From: Algoriphagus resistens
Lineage (GTDB): Bacteria > Bacteroidota > Bacteroidia > Cytophagales > Cyclobacteriaceae
Length of the DNA: 64,000 nucleotides
Assembly: GCF_001442615.1 (NCBI RefSeq)
Contig: NZ_LMXN01000002.1
Location: 310,001 to 374,000 of the forward strand
Direction of reading: 5' to 3'
Shown here: positions 55,815-64,000 of the stretch, piece after piece
Layout of the letters: each line of letters begins with the position of its first letter
Position numbering within the stretch: position 1 is the first letter of the stretch
Translations under genes and position numbers: made by a program
Notes under the pieces: generated by a model
Database searches by the model: none
Told to the model about the DNA's origin: nothing
What the model saw: only the letters and a program-made list of their open reading frames with translations

Positions 55815-56064
55815 AAAATAAAGGTTTGAGTAAACTTAATCTATTTTTTTAATAATCTTTTCAGAACTAATTAATCTTATTATAAAACACATAATCTTGC
55901 CAGTATTTACGGTTAACTGAGAAGACTGACAGGATTTTTATGAATGGACTCAGGATTCTGACTTGTTTTTGATAATTTCAAATTTCTCAAAGTCAAATGG
56001 CAGGTAAGATCAAGAAACTGCTAGTTAACATGTAGAAACCCTCTTTAACATAACTATTAATCTA

Positions 56065-57522
56065 ATGAAAAGTAAAAGCTTAAGCTCTGGAAGTTCCCGG
56101 AGAAAATTTCTTAAAGGTTCTGCATTAGCAGCAGCTGGATTTTACATTGTTCCGCGAAATGTCTTAGGAGGACCAGGTTTCACTGCCCCGAGTGACAAGC
56201 TTCGTGTAGCAGGTATAGGTGTCGGAGGAATGGGCGGAGGGGATGTAAGGGGTATAACCCGAACAGAAAAGGCAGATTTCATTGCACTCTGCGATGTGGA
56301 CGATACCAGAGCCAAAGCAAGTAGAGAATTGCATCCTAAGGCAAGATATTACAAGGATTTCAGAGAGATGCTGGAGAAGGAGGAAAAGAACATTGACGCA
56401 GTCTCTGTATCCACTCCAGACCACACACATGCAGTCGCTGCCATGGCTGCAATGAAGATGGGCAAGCATGTTTACGTACAAAAACCACTTGCCCATGATA
56501 TCTATGAGGCAAGAATGCTAACCGAAGCAGCCGAAAAGTATAAAGTAGTCACCCAAATGGGCAACCAGGGCTCTTCGGGTGATGGTGTTCGCAAAATGGT
56601 AGAATGGTATGAAGCGGGACTAATCGGTAAAGCGACCAAGGTATATTCCTGGACCAATAGACCCGTCTGGCCCCAAGGAATCAAATGGCCAACTGAGCCT
56701 GTAACTCCTCCTGCTGATTTGGATTGGGATCTATGGCTGGGTACAGCTCCTTACAAAGACTATGTGGGCAATCTGGTCCCGTTCAACTGGAGAGGCTGGT
56801 GGGACTACGGAACTGGGGCGCTTGGCGATATGGCATGTCACATCATGGAACCTCCATTCCGTGTGCTAGGACTGGGCTACCCGAAATCTGCCGAATGCTC
56901 AGTAGGATCTGTTTATGTAGGAGAGTTTCAAAGAGGATATTTCCCGGAGAGCTGCCCTCCTTCTTCCCATATTACGTTGCGCTTTGATGGGCCAGGCAAA
57001 GAAGATTTGGAATTTCACTGGATGGATGGTGGGATTCAGCCAAATAGACCAGAGGAATTGGCGCCAAATGAGCAAATGGGTGATGGTGGAAATGGTGTAA
57101 TTATAGAAGGTACCAAAGGAAAAATGATGTGCTCTACCTATGGAATCAACCCACAACTGCTTCCTACATCAAAGACCAAAGACATCAAAGTACGTGAGAC
57201 TCTTTATAGAGTACCTGGGGGTGATAGCGGACACTATAAAAATTGGGTAGAAGCATGTATCGCTGGATATGGTTCTGAAGAATACAAAAATCTGAGTTCT
57301 CCTTTCTCTATTGCTGGCCCGCTTACAGAATCAGTGTTGATGGGAAATCTTGCAATCAGAAGTTATGATTATAGAACTCCAAAACCAGATAGTTCAAATG
57401 ATTTTGACTATCCTGGAAGAGGCATCAAACTGGTTTGGGATGGACCGAATATGAAGGTCACCAACTTCGAACCTGCCAATCAATTTGTAAGACGCGAGTA
57501 CAGGGGAGACTTTTCCTTATAA
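56065..57522 (+). CDS. Gfo/Idh/MocA family oxidoreductase with Tat signal
   Basis: 485 residues. The N-terminus SSRRKFLKGSALAAAGF is a twin-arginine signal. The Rossmann motif is GIGVGGMGGGD, the substrate-domain motif VQKPLAHD, and MACHIMEPPFRVLG carries a likely active-site His. It is a second secreted member in this window, in a different branch from the one in the DUF6807 operon. It is a single unit with a terminator. Confidence 0.92.
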   Translation: MKSKSLSSGSSRRKFLKGSALAAAGFYIVPRNVLGGPGFTAPSDKLRVAGIGVGGMGGGDVRGITRTEKADFIALCDVDDTRAKASRELHPKARYYKDFREMLEKEEKNIDAVSVSTPDHTHAVAAMAAMKMGKHVYVQKPLAHDIYEARMLTEAAEKYKVVTQMGNQGSSGDGVRKMVEWYEAGLIGKATKVYSWTNRPVWPQGIKWPTEPVTPPADLDWDLWLGTAPYKDYVGNLVPFNWRGWWDYGTGALGDMACHIMEPPFRVLGLGYPKSAECSVGSVYVGEFQRGYFPESCPPSSHITLRFDGPGKEDLEFHWMDGGIQPNRPEELAPNEQMGDGGNGVIIEGTKGKMMCSTYGINPQLLPTSKTKDIKVRETLYRVPGGDSGHYKNWVEACIAGYGSEEYKNLSSPFSIAGPLTESVLMGNLAIRSYDYRTPKPDSSNDFDYPGRGIKLVWDGPNMKVTNFEPANQFVRREYRGDFSL

Positions 57523-57528
57523 TAGAAA

Positions 57529-57560
57529 AAACGGCTTTGGGAATTATCTCAAAGCCGTTT
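57529..57560 (+). terminator. Rho-independent terminator after the Gfo/Idh/MocA gene
   Basis: AAACGGCTTTG (57529-57539) pairs perfectly with CAAAGCCGTTT (57550-57560). Confidence 0.82.
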
Positions 57561-57624
57561 ACTTAGTATTTCAGCAAATCTATGCAATTATTCGAGTTGG
57601 TCTGAAAACTGCAAATGAATACTC

Positions 57625-59250
57625 CTAACGTTCTACTTCCAATTCTACTCTTCTGTTTTTTGATCTTCCTGCTTCGGTGGCGTTGGAAGCACGTGGTCTA
57701 GTGCCACCCCAGCCTGAAATTCTCAGACTCTCAAAAGGAACCCCTTGCTCGATTAAGAAATCTCTTACACTGCCGGCTCTTTCCAATGATAGCGCCTTGT
57801 TCAAGCCAGGATCGCCTGCACTATCCGTATGACCATGGATTCTTAGCTTCATTTCAGGGTTTTCTAAAAGAAATTCCGACAATTCTACCAAAGACATCTT
57901 TGTCTGCTCACCCTCCAATTCAGCAGTTCCGCGTTTGAAACTCACATTATCCAATAATACGATGCTTCCAGATTCTGCTTTTGTCATCAGCACTACTGTC
58001 GGTTCACCTATTTTTATATCACTGCGCAAAACTGTCTCAGGGAAATAGCCTTCAGCATTTACCTTAAGTTCTTTTACTTGTGAATCTACCAATTCAGAAA
58101 GTTTTAATGAATCAGCCACCGTTTTAGAGACTGCGTTGTCCCCGGTTTTCCAACTGAGAAAGAATGGTACTAATGCTTTATTTTTTGCATCTACGACAAC
58201 CCACCTTATGGGGTTTTCTTCTTTTTTAGTTTTATCCTCTACAACTTTCACTTCAGGAAAACCTACTGAAGTTGCAGGGTAAATAGGAACTACTAACACT
58301 TTATTTGCTTCTTCCTGTTTTGCATCCGGGACAAATGGCTCAGGGGCAGCTACAGTAAACTCCTCGGGAATCACCAGCGGAACAACTGTTTCGAAAGTCA
58401 ACAAATCTGCAAAACCATCACTGTTCTGTGTACTTGTCCAAACTACTTCCTCCTTGGTTATGAATGTAACTGACACATCTGATCCAGCAGAACTTAGCTG
58501 CTTCCAAATCACTGGCTTACTCCAATTAACCCAATCAGTCCCCATACGCTTTGCTATGAAAATATCTTTTCCCTCTGCATCCTCATGCATATTGGAAGAG
58601 AAGTACAGTTTACCAGACTCAGTATCATAGTAAGGACTCATCTCCTGTCCCATTGTATTTATGGCAGAACCAAGATTGACCGGAGTTGACCATTCAATCG
58701 GCCCGAGTTTTTCACTTATGTAGATGTCTTCGTTTCCTTTGGAATCTTTGGCTTTTCCTGAAAGAAAAATCACCTTACCGCCAGAGGCTACTCTACCGGT
58801 AACCTGTCCCGAAAGCCCTTCCAGCCCAGGGATAGTCACCTGACGAAGAAAATTCCAATCTGTGCCGAATTTTGAGTATTGATAAATCCCGAATCTTTCC
58901 CCCCCGGTATGATATACCAATAGCGTAAGTAAATCTTCCAGTCCAAGGGAGAAATCATATCCGTCGGTACTTAAATCGGCACGATGTACAGCTTCTTGCC
59001 ACTCTCCGGAGTCAGACTTCTTTGTCATCCAAATATCACCGGGATCTGTAACTCCTCCGATATTGTCCGGATGAAAAGCCCGTGTGAACAGCAAGGTGTT
59101 GTCTCCAATCCAAACAGGATTCATATCATCCTGTGGGCTATTGGCTCCGGAAAGTGAAACAACTTTTTGAGCTTGGAGGTTGAATGAAAAGCAAAAAGCA
59201 AGTAGCATTGCGCCACTTGCTCTAATTAATACGTTATTGAATTTTCTCAT
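57625..59250 (-). CDS. OmpA-family protein with PD40-type propeller
   Basis: 541 residues. A signal peptide ends near residue 27 (NLQAQ). Residues about 35-300 hold WD40-like PD40 repeats (NPVWIGDNTLLFTRA, EMSPYYDTESGKLYFSS). A short linker domain follows, and the last 110 residues form an OmpA C-terminal domain with LRIHGHTDSAGDP and RSKNRRVELEV, which binds peptidoglycan. Such proteins tether the outer membrane; in Bacteroidota some belong to gliding or type IX secretion-related systems. It begins 3 bases after the DHS-like gene. Confidence 0.9.
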   Translation of the reverse strand: MRKFNNVLIRASGAMLLAFCFSFNLQAQKVVSLSGANSPQDDMNPVWIGDNTLLFTRAFHPDNIGGVTDPGDIWMTKKSDSGEWQEAVHRADLSTDGYDFSLGLEDLLTLLVYHTGGERFGIYQYSKFGTDWNFLRQVTIPGLEGLSGQVTGRVASGGKVIFLSGKAKDSKGNEDIYISEKLGPIEWSTPVNLGSAINTMGQEMSPYYDTESGKLYFSSNMHEDAEGKDIFIAKRMGTDWVNWSKPVIWKQLSSAGSDVSVTFITKEEVVWTSTQNSDGFADLLTFETVVPLVIPEEFTVAAPEPFVPDAKQEEANKVLVVPIYPATSVGFPEVKVVEDKTKKEENPIRWVVVDAKNKALVPFFLSWKTGDNAVSKTVADSLKLSELVDSQVKELKVNAEGYFPETVLRSDIKIGEPTVVLMTKAESGSIVLLDNVSFKRGTAELEGEQTKMSLVELSEFLLENPEMKLRIHGHTDSAGDPGLNKALSLERAGSVRDFLIEQGVPFESLRISGWGGTRPRASNATEAGRSKNRRVELEVER

Positions 59251-59253
59251 AGT

Positions 59254-60225
59254 TTATTGATCAAGCACAATGGCAAATACCAAAGGTGCTACGATCGTTG
59301 CATCAGACTCAATAATAAACTTCGGAGTATCGATCCCTAGCTTTCCCCAAGTAATTTTTTCATTTGGTACAGCTCCAGAATACGAACCATAAGAAGTGGT
59401 CGAATCAGAGATTTGGCAGAAGTAGCCCCAAAGAGGCACATTTTCCCGTTGTAAATCCTGATGCAACATCGGCACCACGCATATAGGGAAGTCTCCTGCA
59501 ATTCCCCCGCCAATCTGGAAAAATCCGATAGTACTTTCATCAGTAGCTGTGTTTGTGTACCATTCTGCAAGGTACATCATGTATTCAATCCCGCTACGGA
59601 CAGTGTGTACATTCTTCACATCACCGGAGATGACGTGACCTGCAAACATATTTCCCAAGGTAGAATCCTCCCAGCCGGGTACGATAATAGGGATGTTCTT
59701 TTTGGCCGCTTCAAGCAACCAGCTGTTCTTTGGATCGATCTGATAAGAATCTTCCAACTTACCCGAAAGCAAGATTTTATAGAAAAACTCATGTGGAAAA
59801 AACGCTTCGCCGGACTGATCAGCCTTCACCCATTCTTCCAGGATCACATTCTCAATTCTTCGCATCGCCTCCATTTCCGGAATACAGGTATCAGTTACAC
59901 GATTCATGTGCCGCTCCACTAAATCTTGCTCTTGAGCCGGAGTGAGTTCGCGGTAATTTGGAATACGCTCATAATAATCATGTGCGACCAAATTGAATAC
60001 ATCCTCTTCCAAATTGGCCCCGGTACAGGTGATGATTTGGATCTTGTCCTGGCGGATCATTTCTGCAAGAGAGATACCCAGCTCAGCCGTGGACATGGCC
60101 CCGGCTAAGGTAACCATCATCTTGCCTCCATTATCCAAATGGCTTTTATAACCTTCAGCAGCATCAATCAAAGCAGCAGCATTGAAGTGACGGTAATTAT
60201 GCTTTAAAAATTCAGTGATTTTCAT
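59254..60225 (-). CDS. Deoxyhypusine-synthase-like protein
   Basis: 323 residues from the ATG at 60225; the longer frame adds 25 residues that overlap the terminator region. NAD-site stretches MVTLAGAMSTAELG and ITCTGANLEEDVFN, and the lysine-bearing SGAVPNEKITWGK, match the deoxyhypusine synthase fold with the enzyme-intermediate lysine kept. Bacteria lack eIF5A, so family members here are thought to act in polyamine chemistry, such as homospermidine synthase. The substrate is uncertain. Confidence 0.87.
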   Translation of the reverse strand: MKITEFLKHNYRHFNAAALIDAAEGYKSHLDNGGKMMVTLAGAMSTAELGISLAEMIRQDKIQIITCTGANLEEDVFNLVAHDYYERIPNYRELTPAQEQDLVERHMNRVTDTCIPEMEAMRRIENVILEEWVKADQSGEAFFPHEFFYKILLSGKLEDSYQIDPKNSWLLEAAKKNIPIIVPGWEDSTLGNMFAGHVISGDVKNVHTVRSGIEYMMYLAEWYTNTATDESTIGFFQIGGGIAGDFPICVVPMLHQDLQRENVPLWGYFCQISDSTTSYGSYSGAVPNEKITWGKLGIDTPKFIIESDATIVAPLVFAIVLDQ

Positions 60226-60271
60226 TCTATAAATTTTCGTTGGAACGCTAAAATTACCCAAATTTTCCCAC

Positions 60272-60297
60272 AAAAAAACCCAGCTAAGGCCGGGTTT
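60272..60297 (-). terminator. Terminator of the OmpH gene
   Basis: On the minus strand AAACCCGGCCTTAGCTGGGTTT is an imperfect stem followed by a run of T, 26 bases after the OmpH-like stop. Confidence 0.75.
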
Positions 60298-60322
60298 CAC
60301 AAACTAGAACAAGTTTTCAGGC

Positions 60323-60931
60323 TTATTTTGCCGTGTCTGCAGGTGCAGCAAGATACTCTTTATTTAATCCTTCCAAAACAGCGTTTGTAAGATCAAGTGC
60401 ATCATTTGCATGCCATACCCCACCACCTCTGGTATAACTTAAGATCACATCTATATCATTTTCTTCAGCATAGCCTTTCAGGTATTTCTGGACTCTGTCG
60501 TATACTTCACTATACAAAGCCGCTTCGTCAGATGATAATTCTTGCATCAAATTGTCACGGTAAGTCATTAGGTTTTGCTCTTTTTTAGCCAATTCCTCTT
60601 GCTTAGCCCTTGCCTGATTTTGCGTCATATTGCCACCAGTCTGTTGAAAAGTCTGGATCTCCTGCTCAAATCCTTTAGCCCTGCTCTGAAGGTCACCTTC
60701 AAATTTCTTTCCTTTCTCTGTAAGCTCCTCTGACTTAGTCTTGAAGTAATCGTATTTATTGATCACGCTATCGGTATAGACAAAAGCAATCTTCAAATCG
60801 CCTTGTTTAACCTCTTTTGAAACAGTTTCTCCACTTGTAGTAGAAGTTCCAGCTTTATCACAGCTGTATAAAAGCACTGTAGCAAGGCTCAATGCACCGA
60901 TTAGTTTTAGTCCTCTTTTCACTTTGTTCAT
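60323..60931 (-). CDS. OmpH/Skp-like lipoprotein chaperone
   Basis: 202 residues. Lipoprotein signal LLYSC (Cys24), then a beta-strand KIAFVYTDSVINKYDYFK and a long coiled coil (about 65-150), then a short strand-rich end. This is the Skp/OmpH fold, which carries unfolded outer-membrane proteins. Unlike Skp of enterics it seems lipid-anchored. A terminator separates it from the DHS-like gene. Confidence 0.88.
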   Translation of the reverse strand: MNKVKRGLKLIGALSLATVLLYSCDKAGTSTTSGETVSKEVKQGDLKIAFVYTDSVINKYDYFKTKSEELTEKGKKFEGDLQSRAKGFEQEIQTFQQTGGNMTQNQARAKQEELAKKEQNLMTYRDNLMQELSSDEAALYSEVYDRVQKYLKGYAEENDIDVILSYTRGGGVWHANDALDLTNAVLEGLNKEYLAAPADTAK

Positions 60932-61020
60932 GTTATTGATTACAAGGGCGCAAATATAAAGAAAGTATTGATTTTACAAGAATTGACATAAGGTCTATAG
61001 TCAAATTTGACATTAGCCGC

Positions 61021-61923
61021 CTAGAAATATAACTCTTGGGCCAGCCTATAAACTTGGGTATGAGCTTCTACTATTTTAGCTACTTTGGAAGAATATCCTC
61101 CCCCCATACAGCACATAATGGGCGTATTGAGTGATTTTGCCAGATTTAAAACGATAGCGTCACGATTTCGCACTCCTTCTACAGTCATTGCCAACCTTCC
61201 TAATTTGTCACTTTCCAGTATATCTACCCCCGCTTGATAAATAATAAAGTCAGGCAAAAAAACCTTTACTATATTTTCCAGTTGAGATTGAAGAATCCTG
61301 AGATATTCAACATCTCCTGTCCTATCTGCTAAAGCACAATCAAGATCAGACACTTCCTTGCGGATAGGATAATTCTTCTCCCCATGCATGCTAAATGTAA
61401 AAACAGCTGGATTAGCAGTAAATATACTTGCAGTTCCATTCCCTTGATGAACGTCTAAGTCAATCACCAGAACATTCTTGCACAATTGCTTATCAATTAA
61501 ATAATTAGCCGTGACAGCGATATCATTTAGCAGACAAAACCCTTCACCCCGGTCAGCAAAAGCATGATGCGTACCTCCTGCAATATTCATTGCTATTCCA
61601 TGCAGTAAGGCATATTCGGCAGCTTGCACCGACCCACTTAGAATGACGATTTCCCGGCGCACCAATTGCCTTGATAGCGGAAAGCCTGTAGCCCGAATTT
61701 CAGCTTTGGATAAAGTCAAATGCTTGAGTTTATTCCAGTATTCCAGGGTATGCGTGTTCAAAATCCACTTCTCATCCAGCTTTTCGGGTTCAAAAAAGTT
61801 CTCCTGTTTTACAATTCCTTCATGCAGCAGTTGGCCGGGAAGCAATTCGTATTTCTCCATCGGAAATCTATGGCCGTCCGGCAAGGGATGCATATAAATA
61901 GGTGAATAGGCGATTTTTAACAT
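61021..61923 (-). CDS. Histone-deacetylase-family protein
   Basis: 300 residues. The active-site pattern GGTHHAFADRGEGFCLLND, with the tandem histidines, and DLDVHQGNGTASIF, with zinc-binding Asp and His, are intact. CMGGGYS closes the site. Bacterial members deacetylate polyamines or acetoin-system proteins. The ATG directly follows a terminator-like hairpin and its T run (61924-61951), leaving no ribosome site. Confidence 0.92.
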   Translation of the reverse strand: MLKIAYSPIYMHPLPDGHRFPMEKYELLPGQLLHEGIVKQENFFEPEKLDEKWILNTHTLEYWNKLKHLTLSKAEIRATGFPLSRQLVRREIVILSGSVQAAEYALLHGIAMNIAGGTHHAFADRGEGFCLLNDIAVTANYLIDKQLCKNVLVIDLDVHQGNGTASIFTANPAVFTFSMHGEKNYPIRKEVSDLDCALADRTGDVEYLRILQSQLENIVKVFLPDFIIYQAGVDILESDKLGRLAMTVEGVRNRDAIVLNLAKSLNTPIMCCMGGGYSSKVAKIVEAHTQVYRLAQELYF

Positions 61924-61951
61924 AAAAAAACGCTTGTGTTGAGCAAGCGTT
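61924..61951 (-). terminator. Terminator-like hairpin touching the HDAC start codon
   Basis: AACGCTTG (61929-61936) pairs with CAAGCGTT (61944-61951); on the minus strand the T run ends at the HDAC start codon. It may end the upstream acidic-protein gene or attenuate HDAC. Confidence 0.78.
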
Positions 61952-61983
61952 AGTATTTTTTCTAATCCAGGATAGGTTAATGC

Positions 61984-62541
61984 TTAATCTTCCTCTTCTT
62001 CAGATTGAAATGTATACATGGTATCATCAAGTTCCAACGTATCTTCATTAAATTCTTTAATAAAGTTTGAAATCACGATGTCGTCGATATGATCCACATT
62101 TAAGGCAGCATCCACTCCGATCCCAAAATCATGGTGGGTATCCACGTCCACGAATTCTTGTACTTTCACACTTTCTTCTTCTTCTATTTCCATGATGATC
62201 TCGGTGATAAACCATCCTATCTCTTCCTCCTCACTAGTCAACGGTTTTAAATTACCATTTTCATCCTCTTCATAGGATATACCTTTGAAATTCGGGAATT
62301 TCTGAGCAGCCTTGTGCTCAGCTAGTTCATACACTTCACTAGAATGATGTAATCTAAGGGTATAAAGCGCAGCATCGTAAATCACCTCTTTACCTTGAAA
62401 TATTCCTATGAAATAGAAATTCACAAACTCGTCCGAGTTTTCTTCATCTGGAATGATTTTAAACGTTTTCTTGAGCTTTCCTAACTCTTCCTTTAGCTCC
62501 GCAATGCGCTGAGGATCAAAACCTGGATTTGAGATTGCCAT
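61984..62541 (-). CDS. Conserved acidic hypothetical protein
   Basis: 185 residues, very acidic with Glu/Asp runs near residues 105-130 and at the C-terminus. It contains a hydrophobic-core pattern FVNFYFIGIFQGKEVIYDAALYTLRLHHSSEVYELAEHKA, so a folded domain of about 70 residues is likely. No signal peptide. No family name comes to mind. It lies directly upstream of the HDAC gene in the same direction. Confidence 0.75.
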   Translation of the reverse strand: MAISNPGFDPQRIAELKEELGKLKKTFKIIPDEENSDEFVNFYFIGIFQGKEVIYDAALYTLRLHHSSEVYELAEHKAAQKFPNFKGISYEEDENGNLKPLTSEEEEIGWFITEIIMEIEEEESVKVQEFVDVDTHHDFGIGVDAALNVDHIDDIVISNFIKEFNEDTLELDDTMYTFQSEEEED

Positions 62542-62910
62542 GGGTCAAATATTTAAAGAATATATATTTTAAGTGATTAGCAATTCAATAGTACTAAATC
62601 CTATAGTAATATAACATTAAAATTTAATCGAATTTAATTAAATCCACTAAGTCCAATGAAAAATTTGCTATAAAATTGAGTAATTCTAAGGATTGTAAAT
62701 AGCTGAAAAAGAAGTAGAAACCTCTATTAATCTCCTGGATTACCCTAAAGAATACCAGATTGTCCCTTTTAAAATTCACAAAACCTGTAACGGCTAAAAT
62801 AGTAAAGCCGCCGGCAAAGCTATTCCGTTAAAGCAGTTTCATTCAGGTTTTTGGGCTTTTTATTAAATTTAACTTTTCCTTCTGATTTTCAGTGATTTAT
62901 ACTATTATTT
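62542..62910. other. Intergenic region containing an imperfect hairpin
   Basis: 369 AT-rich bases with no supported gene. An inverted structure at 62788-62830 (TAACGG with CCGTTA, inner AATAG with CTATT, centre GCC/GGC) may be a small palindromic element or a weak terminator of the minus-strand gene. Confidence 0.4.
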
Positions 62911-63276
62911 TTATTTAGTAAGGTTCAAATCATTTCCAAAAAGTGAATTAATTAGGCTCACAACTATTGCGAACAAAATTGCCCACCAAAAACCATCAAC
63001 CTCAAAACCAGGGATAATGCGATCAGCCAGCATGATCATGAGCGCATTAATTACCAGCAAAAACAGACCGAGAGTCAGTACAGTGATAGGAAAAGTCAAC
63101 AATATCAACAAAGGTTTTAGCGTAATGTTTATCAAAATAATGACCGCTGCCAATAAAAATCCCGTCATAACGGTATCAATATGAATACCTGACAGAAAAA
63201 ATTCTGCAATAAGCACGGCTATCCCGCCTAGAAAGATTTTAACTAGAAAATTGAAGGGTTTAGTAGTCTTTTCCAT
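62911..63276 (-). CDS. YvlD-like (phage holin 4_2 family) membrane protein
   Basis: 121 residues with four membrane segments. ITLKPLLILLTFPITVLTLGLFLLVINALM is the PF04020 signature, a family called phage holin by name but widespread in chromosomes (YvlD). It has no phage genes around it, so a holin role is unlikely. Confidence 0.85.
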   Translation of the reverse strand: MEKTTKPFNFLVKIFLGGIAVLIAEFFLSGIHIDTVMTGFLLAAVIILINITLKPLLILLTFPITVLTLGLFLLVINALMIMLADRIIPGFEVDGFWWAILFAIVVSLINSLFGNDLNLTK

Positions 63277-63384
63277 AAAAATAAATTTACAGCTTTAAGT
63301 TAATATTCCTCAAAAGTTGACAAATATCATGTCCTAAAAATGAATGGAACAGACTGGAAATTCGTTACTTGTTTTGCGTTGTAG

Positions 63385-63392
63385 TATATTTG
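63385..63392 (+). promoter_or_regulatory. Bacteroidota-type -7 box upstream of the desaturase
   Basis: TATATTTG matches TAnnTTTG exactly, 26 bases before the GTG start. No good TTTG was found at the proper distance upstream. Confidence 0.4.
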
Positions 63393-63418
63393 CAGCCTTA
63401 ACATAAATTCTACGCTGA

Positions 63419-64000
63419 GTGATAATAATCATCTTCTTCTTGTTGCATTGGTATTTCTCCTTGTTCTGCCAAAGTTTCTTCCTACACCGGTACGCTGCCC
63501 ACCAGATGTTCTATATGAACAAATATTGGGAAAAATTCTTCTATTTCTTTACATGGATGTGGCAGGGAAGTTCCTATTTGTCCCCTAGAGCCTATGCCAT
63601 TCTACACAGAATGCACCATGCCTATAGCGATACCCCAAAAGATCCCCATAGTCCCCATCACACCGAGAATTTGTTTACCATGATGTGGAAGACAAAGAAT
63701 ATTTACAATGAATATTTTTCTTTTCGTCTGAAACCCGAAGAGAGATTCTCTAAGGATATTCCTGATTGGACCAAATTTGACAAATTTGCGGACACCATGC
63801 TTGTAAGAGTAAGCTGGGGATTACTGTACGTTGCCATCTATATACTTTGTATTTCGGTCTTTGATATGCCAGGTACACATTGGTGGATGTATTTCCTTCT
63901 GCCTATTCACTTCCTCATGGGGCCTGTACACGGAGCTATTGTAAACTGGAGCGGGCACAAATATGGCTATGCAAATTTTGACAACAACGATCAGTCGAAA
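63419..64000 (+). CDS. Acyl-CoA (fatty acid) desaturase, 5' part
   Basis: 194 codons from a GTG at 63419, running off the window end; an in-frame TGA lies just upstream. The first histidine box HRYAAH and the second HRMHHAYSDTPKDPHSPHH are present, and the third box begins in NWSGHKYGYANFDNN. Hydrophobic segments fit the membrane-bound diiron desaturases of the stearoyl-CoA type. It should introduce a double bond into acyl chains, tuning membrane fluidity. The C-terminus with the last box residues is missing. Confidence 0.88.
   Translation, partial: MIIIIFFLLHWYFSLFCQSFFLHRYAAHQMFYMNKYWEKFFYFFTWMWQGSSYLSPRAYAILHRMHHAYSDTPKDPHSPHHTENLFTMMWKTKNIYNEYFSFRLKPEERFSKDIPDWTKFDKFADTMLVRVSWGLLYVAIYILCISVFDMPGTHWWMYFLLPIHFLMGPVHGAIVNWSGHKYGYANFDNNDQSK

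Noticed and set aside
62911..63276. Phage holin as evidence of a prophage
   Set aside because: The family is a widespread chromosomal YvlD-type protein and no other phage gene is present.

Overview
The window looks like chromosome from a Cytophagales-type Bacteroidota, close to Algoriphagus or Cyclobacterium. This is inferred from gene content and style, not from any rRNA: lipoprotein signals ending in SC, few Shine-Dalgarno sequences, a TTTG-N19-TACTTTTG promoter at 50272-50302, SusC/D-free but Bacteroidota-typical families (DUF6807, DUF4136, PVC-type cytochrome c fusions, OmpH lipoprotein) and short hairpin terminators. I saw no rRNA, tRNA, prophage or CRISPR array.

Layout. 1-633: 3' end of a sulfatase/LtaS-like gene. 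637-6440 (minus): a tightly overlapping five-gene operon, probably for exopolysaccharide synthesis and export: response regulator, HEAT-repeat membrane protein, GT2 synthase, TPR/beta-barrel YaiO-like protein, and an unknown anchored protein. 6756-14844 (plus): three secreted amidohydrolase paralogues, an NlpC/P60 lipoprotein and an M28 carboxypeptidase, a periplasmic amide/peptide hydrolysis block. 14932-23701: small membrane protein, WYL regulator, GT-C-like membrane protein, smc, DinB. 23870-33428: cytochrome c/dehydrogenase fusion, aldo/keto reductase, aldose epimerase, NmrA-like protein and a sugar-acting trio (DUF6807, TIM-barrel isomerase, Gfo/Idh/MocA). 33580-36951: SatD-family regulator with three regularly spaced operators, DUF3307, BASS transporter, acyltransferase. 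37027-43854: hppD, a decayed TnpB, DUF502, topoisomerase IB, YihY, phosphohexomutase. 44562-47665 (minus): ergothioneine genes egtD and egtB behind a zinc deacylase gene. 47945-54062: murB, dCMP deaminase-like, DUF4136, a lone receiver protein, two very small genes, glycerate kinase and AgcS transporter. 54216-64000: GH20, Gfo/Idh, OmpA/PD40 protein, deoxyhypusine-synthase-like protein, OmpH, HDAC-family, YvlD-like, and the 5' part of an acyl-CoA desaturase.

The most unusual structure is a five-copy leader repeat. Copies lie at 6756, 8545, 10028, 47693 and 47805. Each has inverted arms bounded by CATG. In four copies the element ends 27-29 bases before a start codon, and the similarity continues to that codon. 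It sits in front of the three amidohydrolases and the unrelated zinc deacylase 37 kb away, so it behaves as a portable 5' leader. The second is the triple operator in front of satD, three 18-bp palindromes spaced exactly 28 bp apart. Two of the three amidohydrolases have lost the metal-binding HxH motif. Decayed mobile DNA is present at 38185-38710 (TnpB) and probably at 26664-26850 (group II intron domain I).
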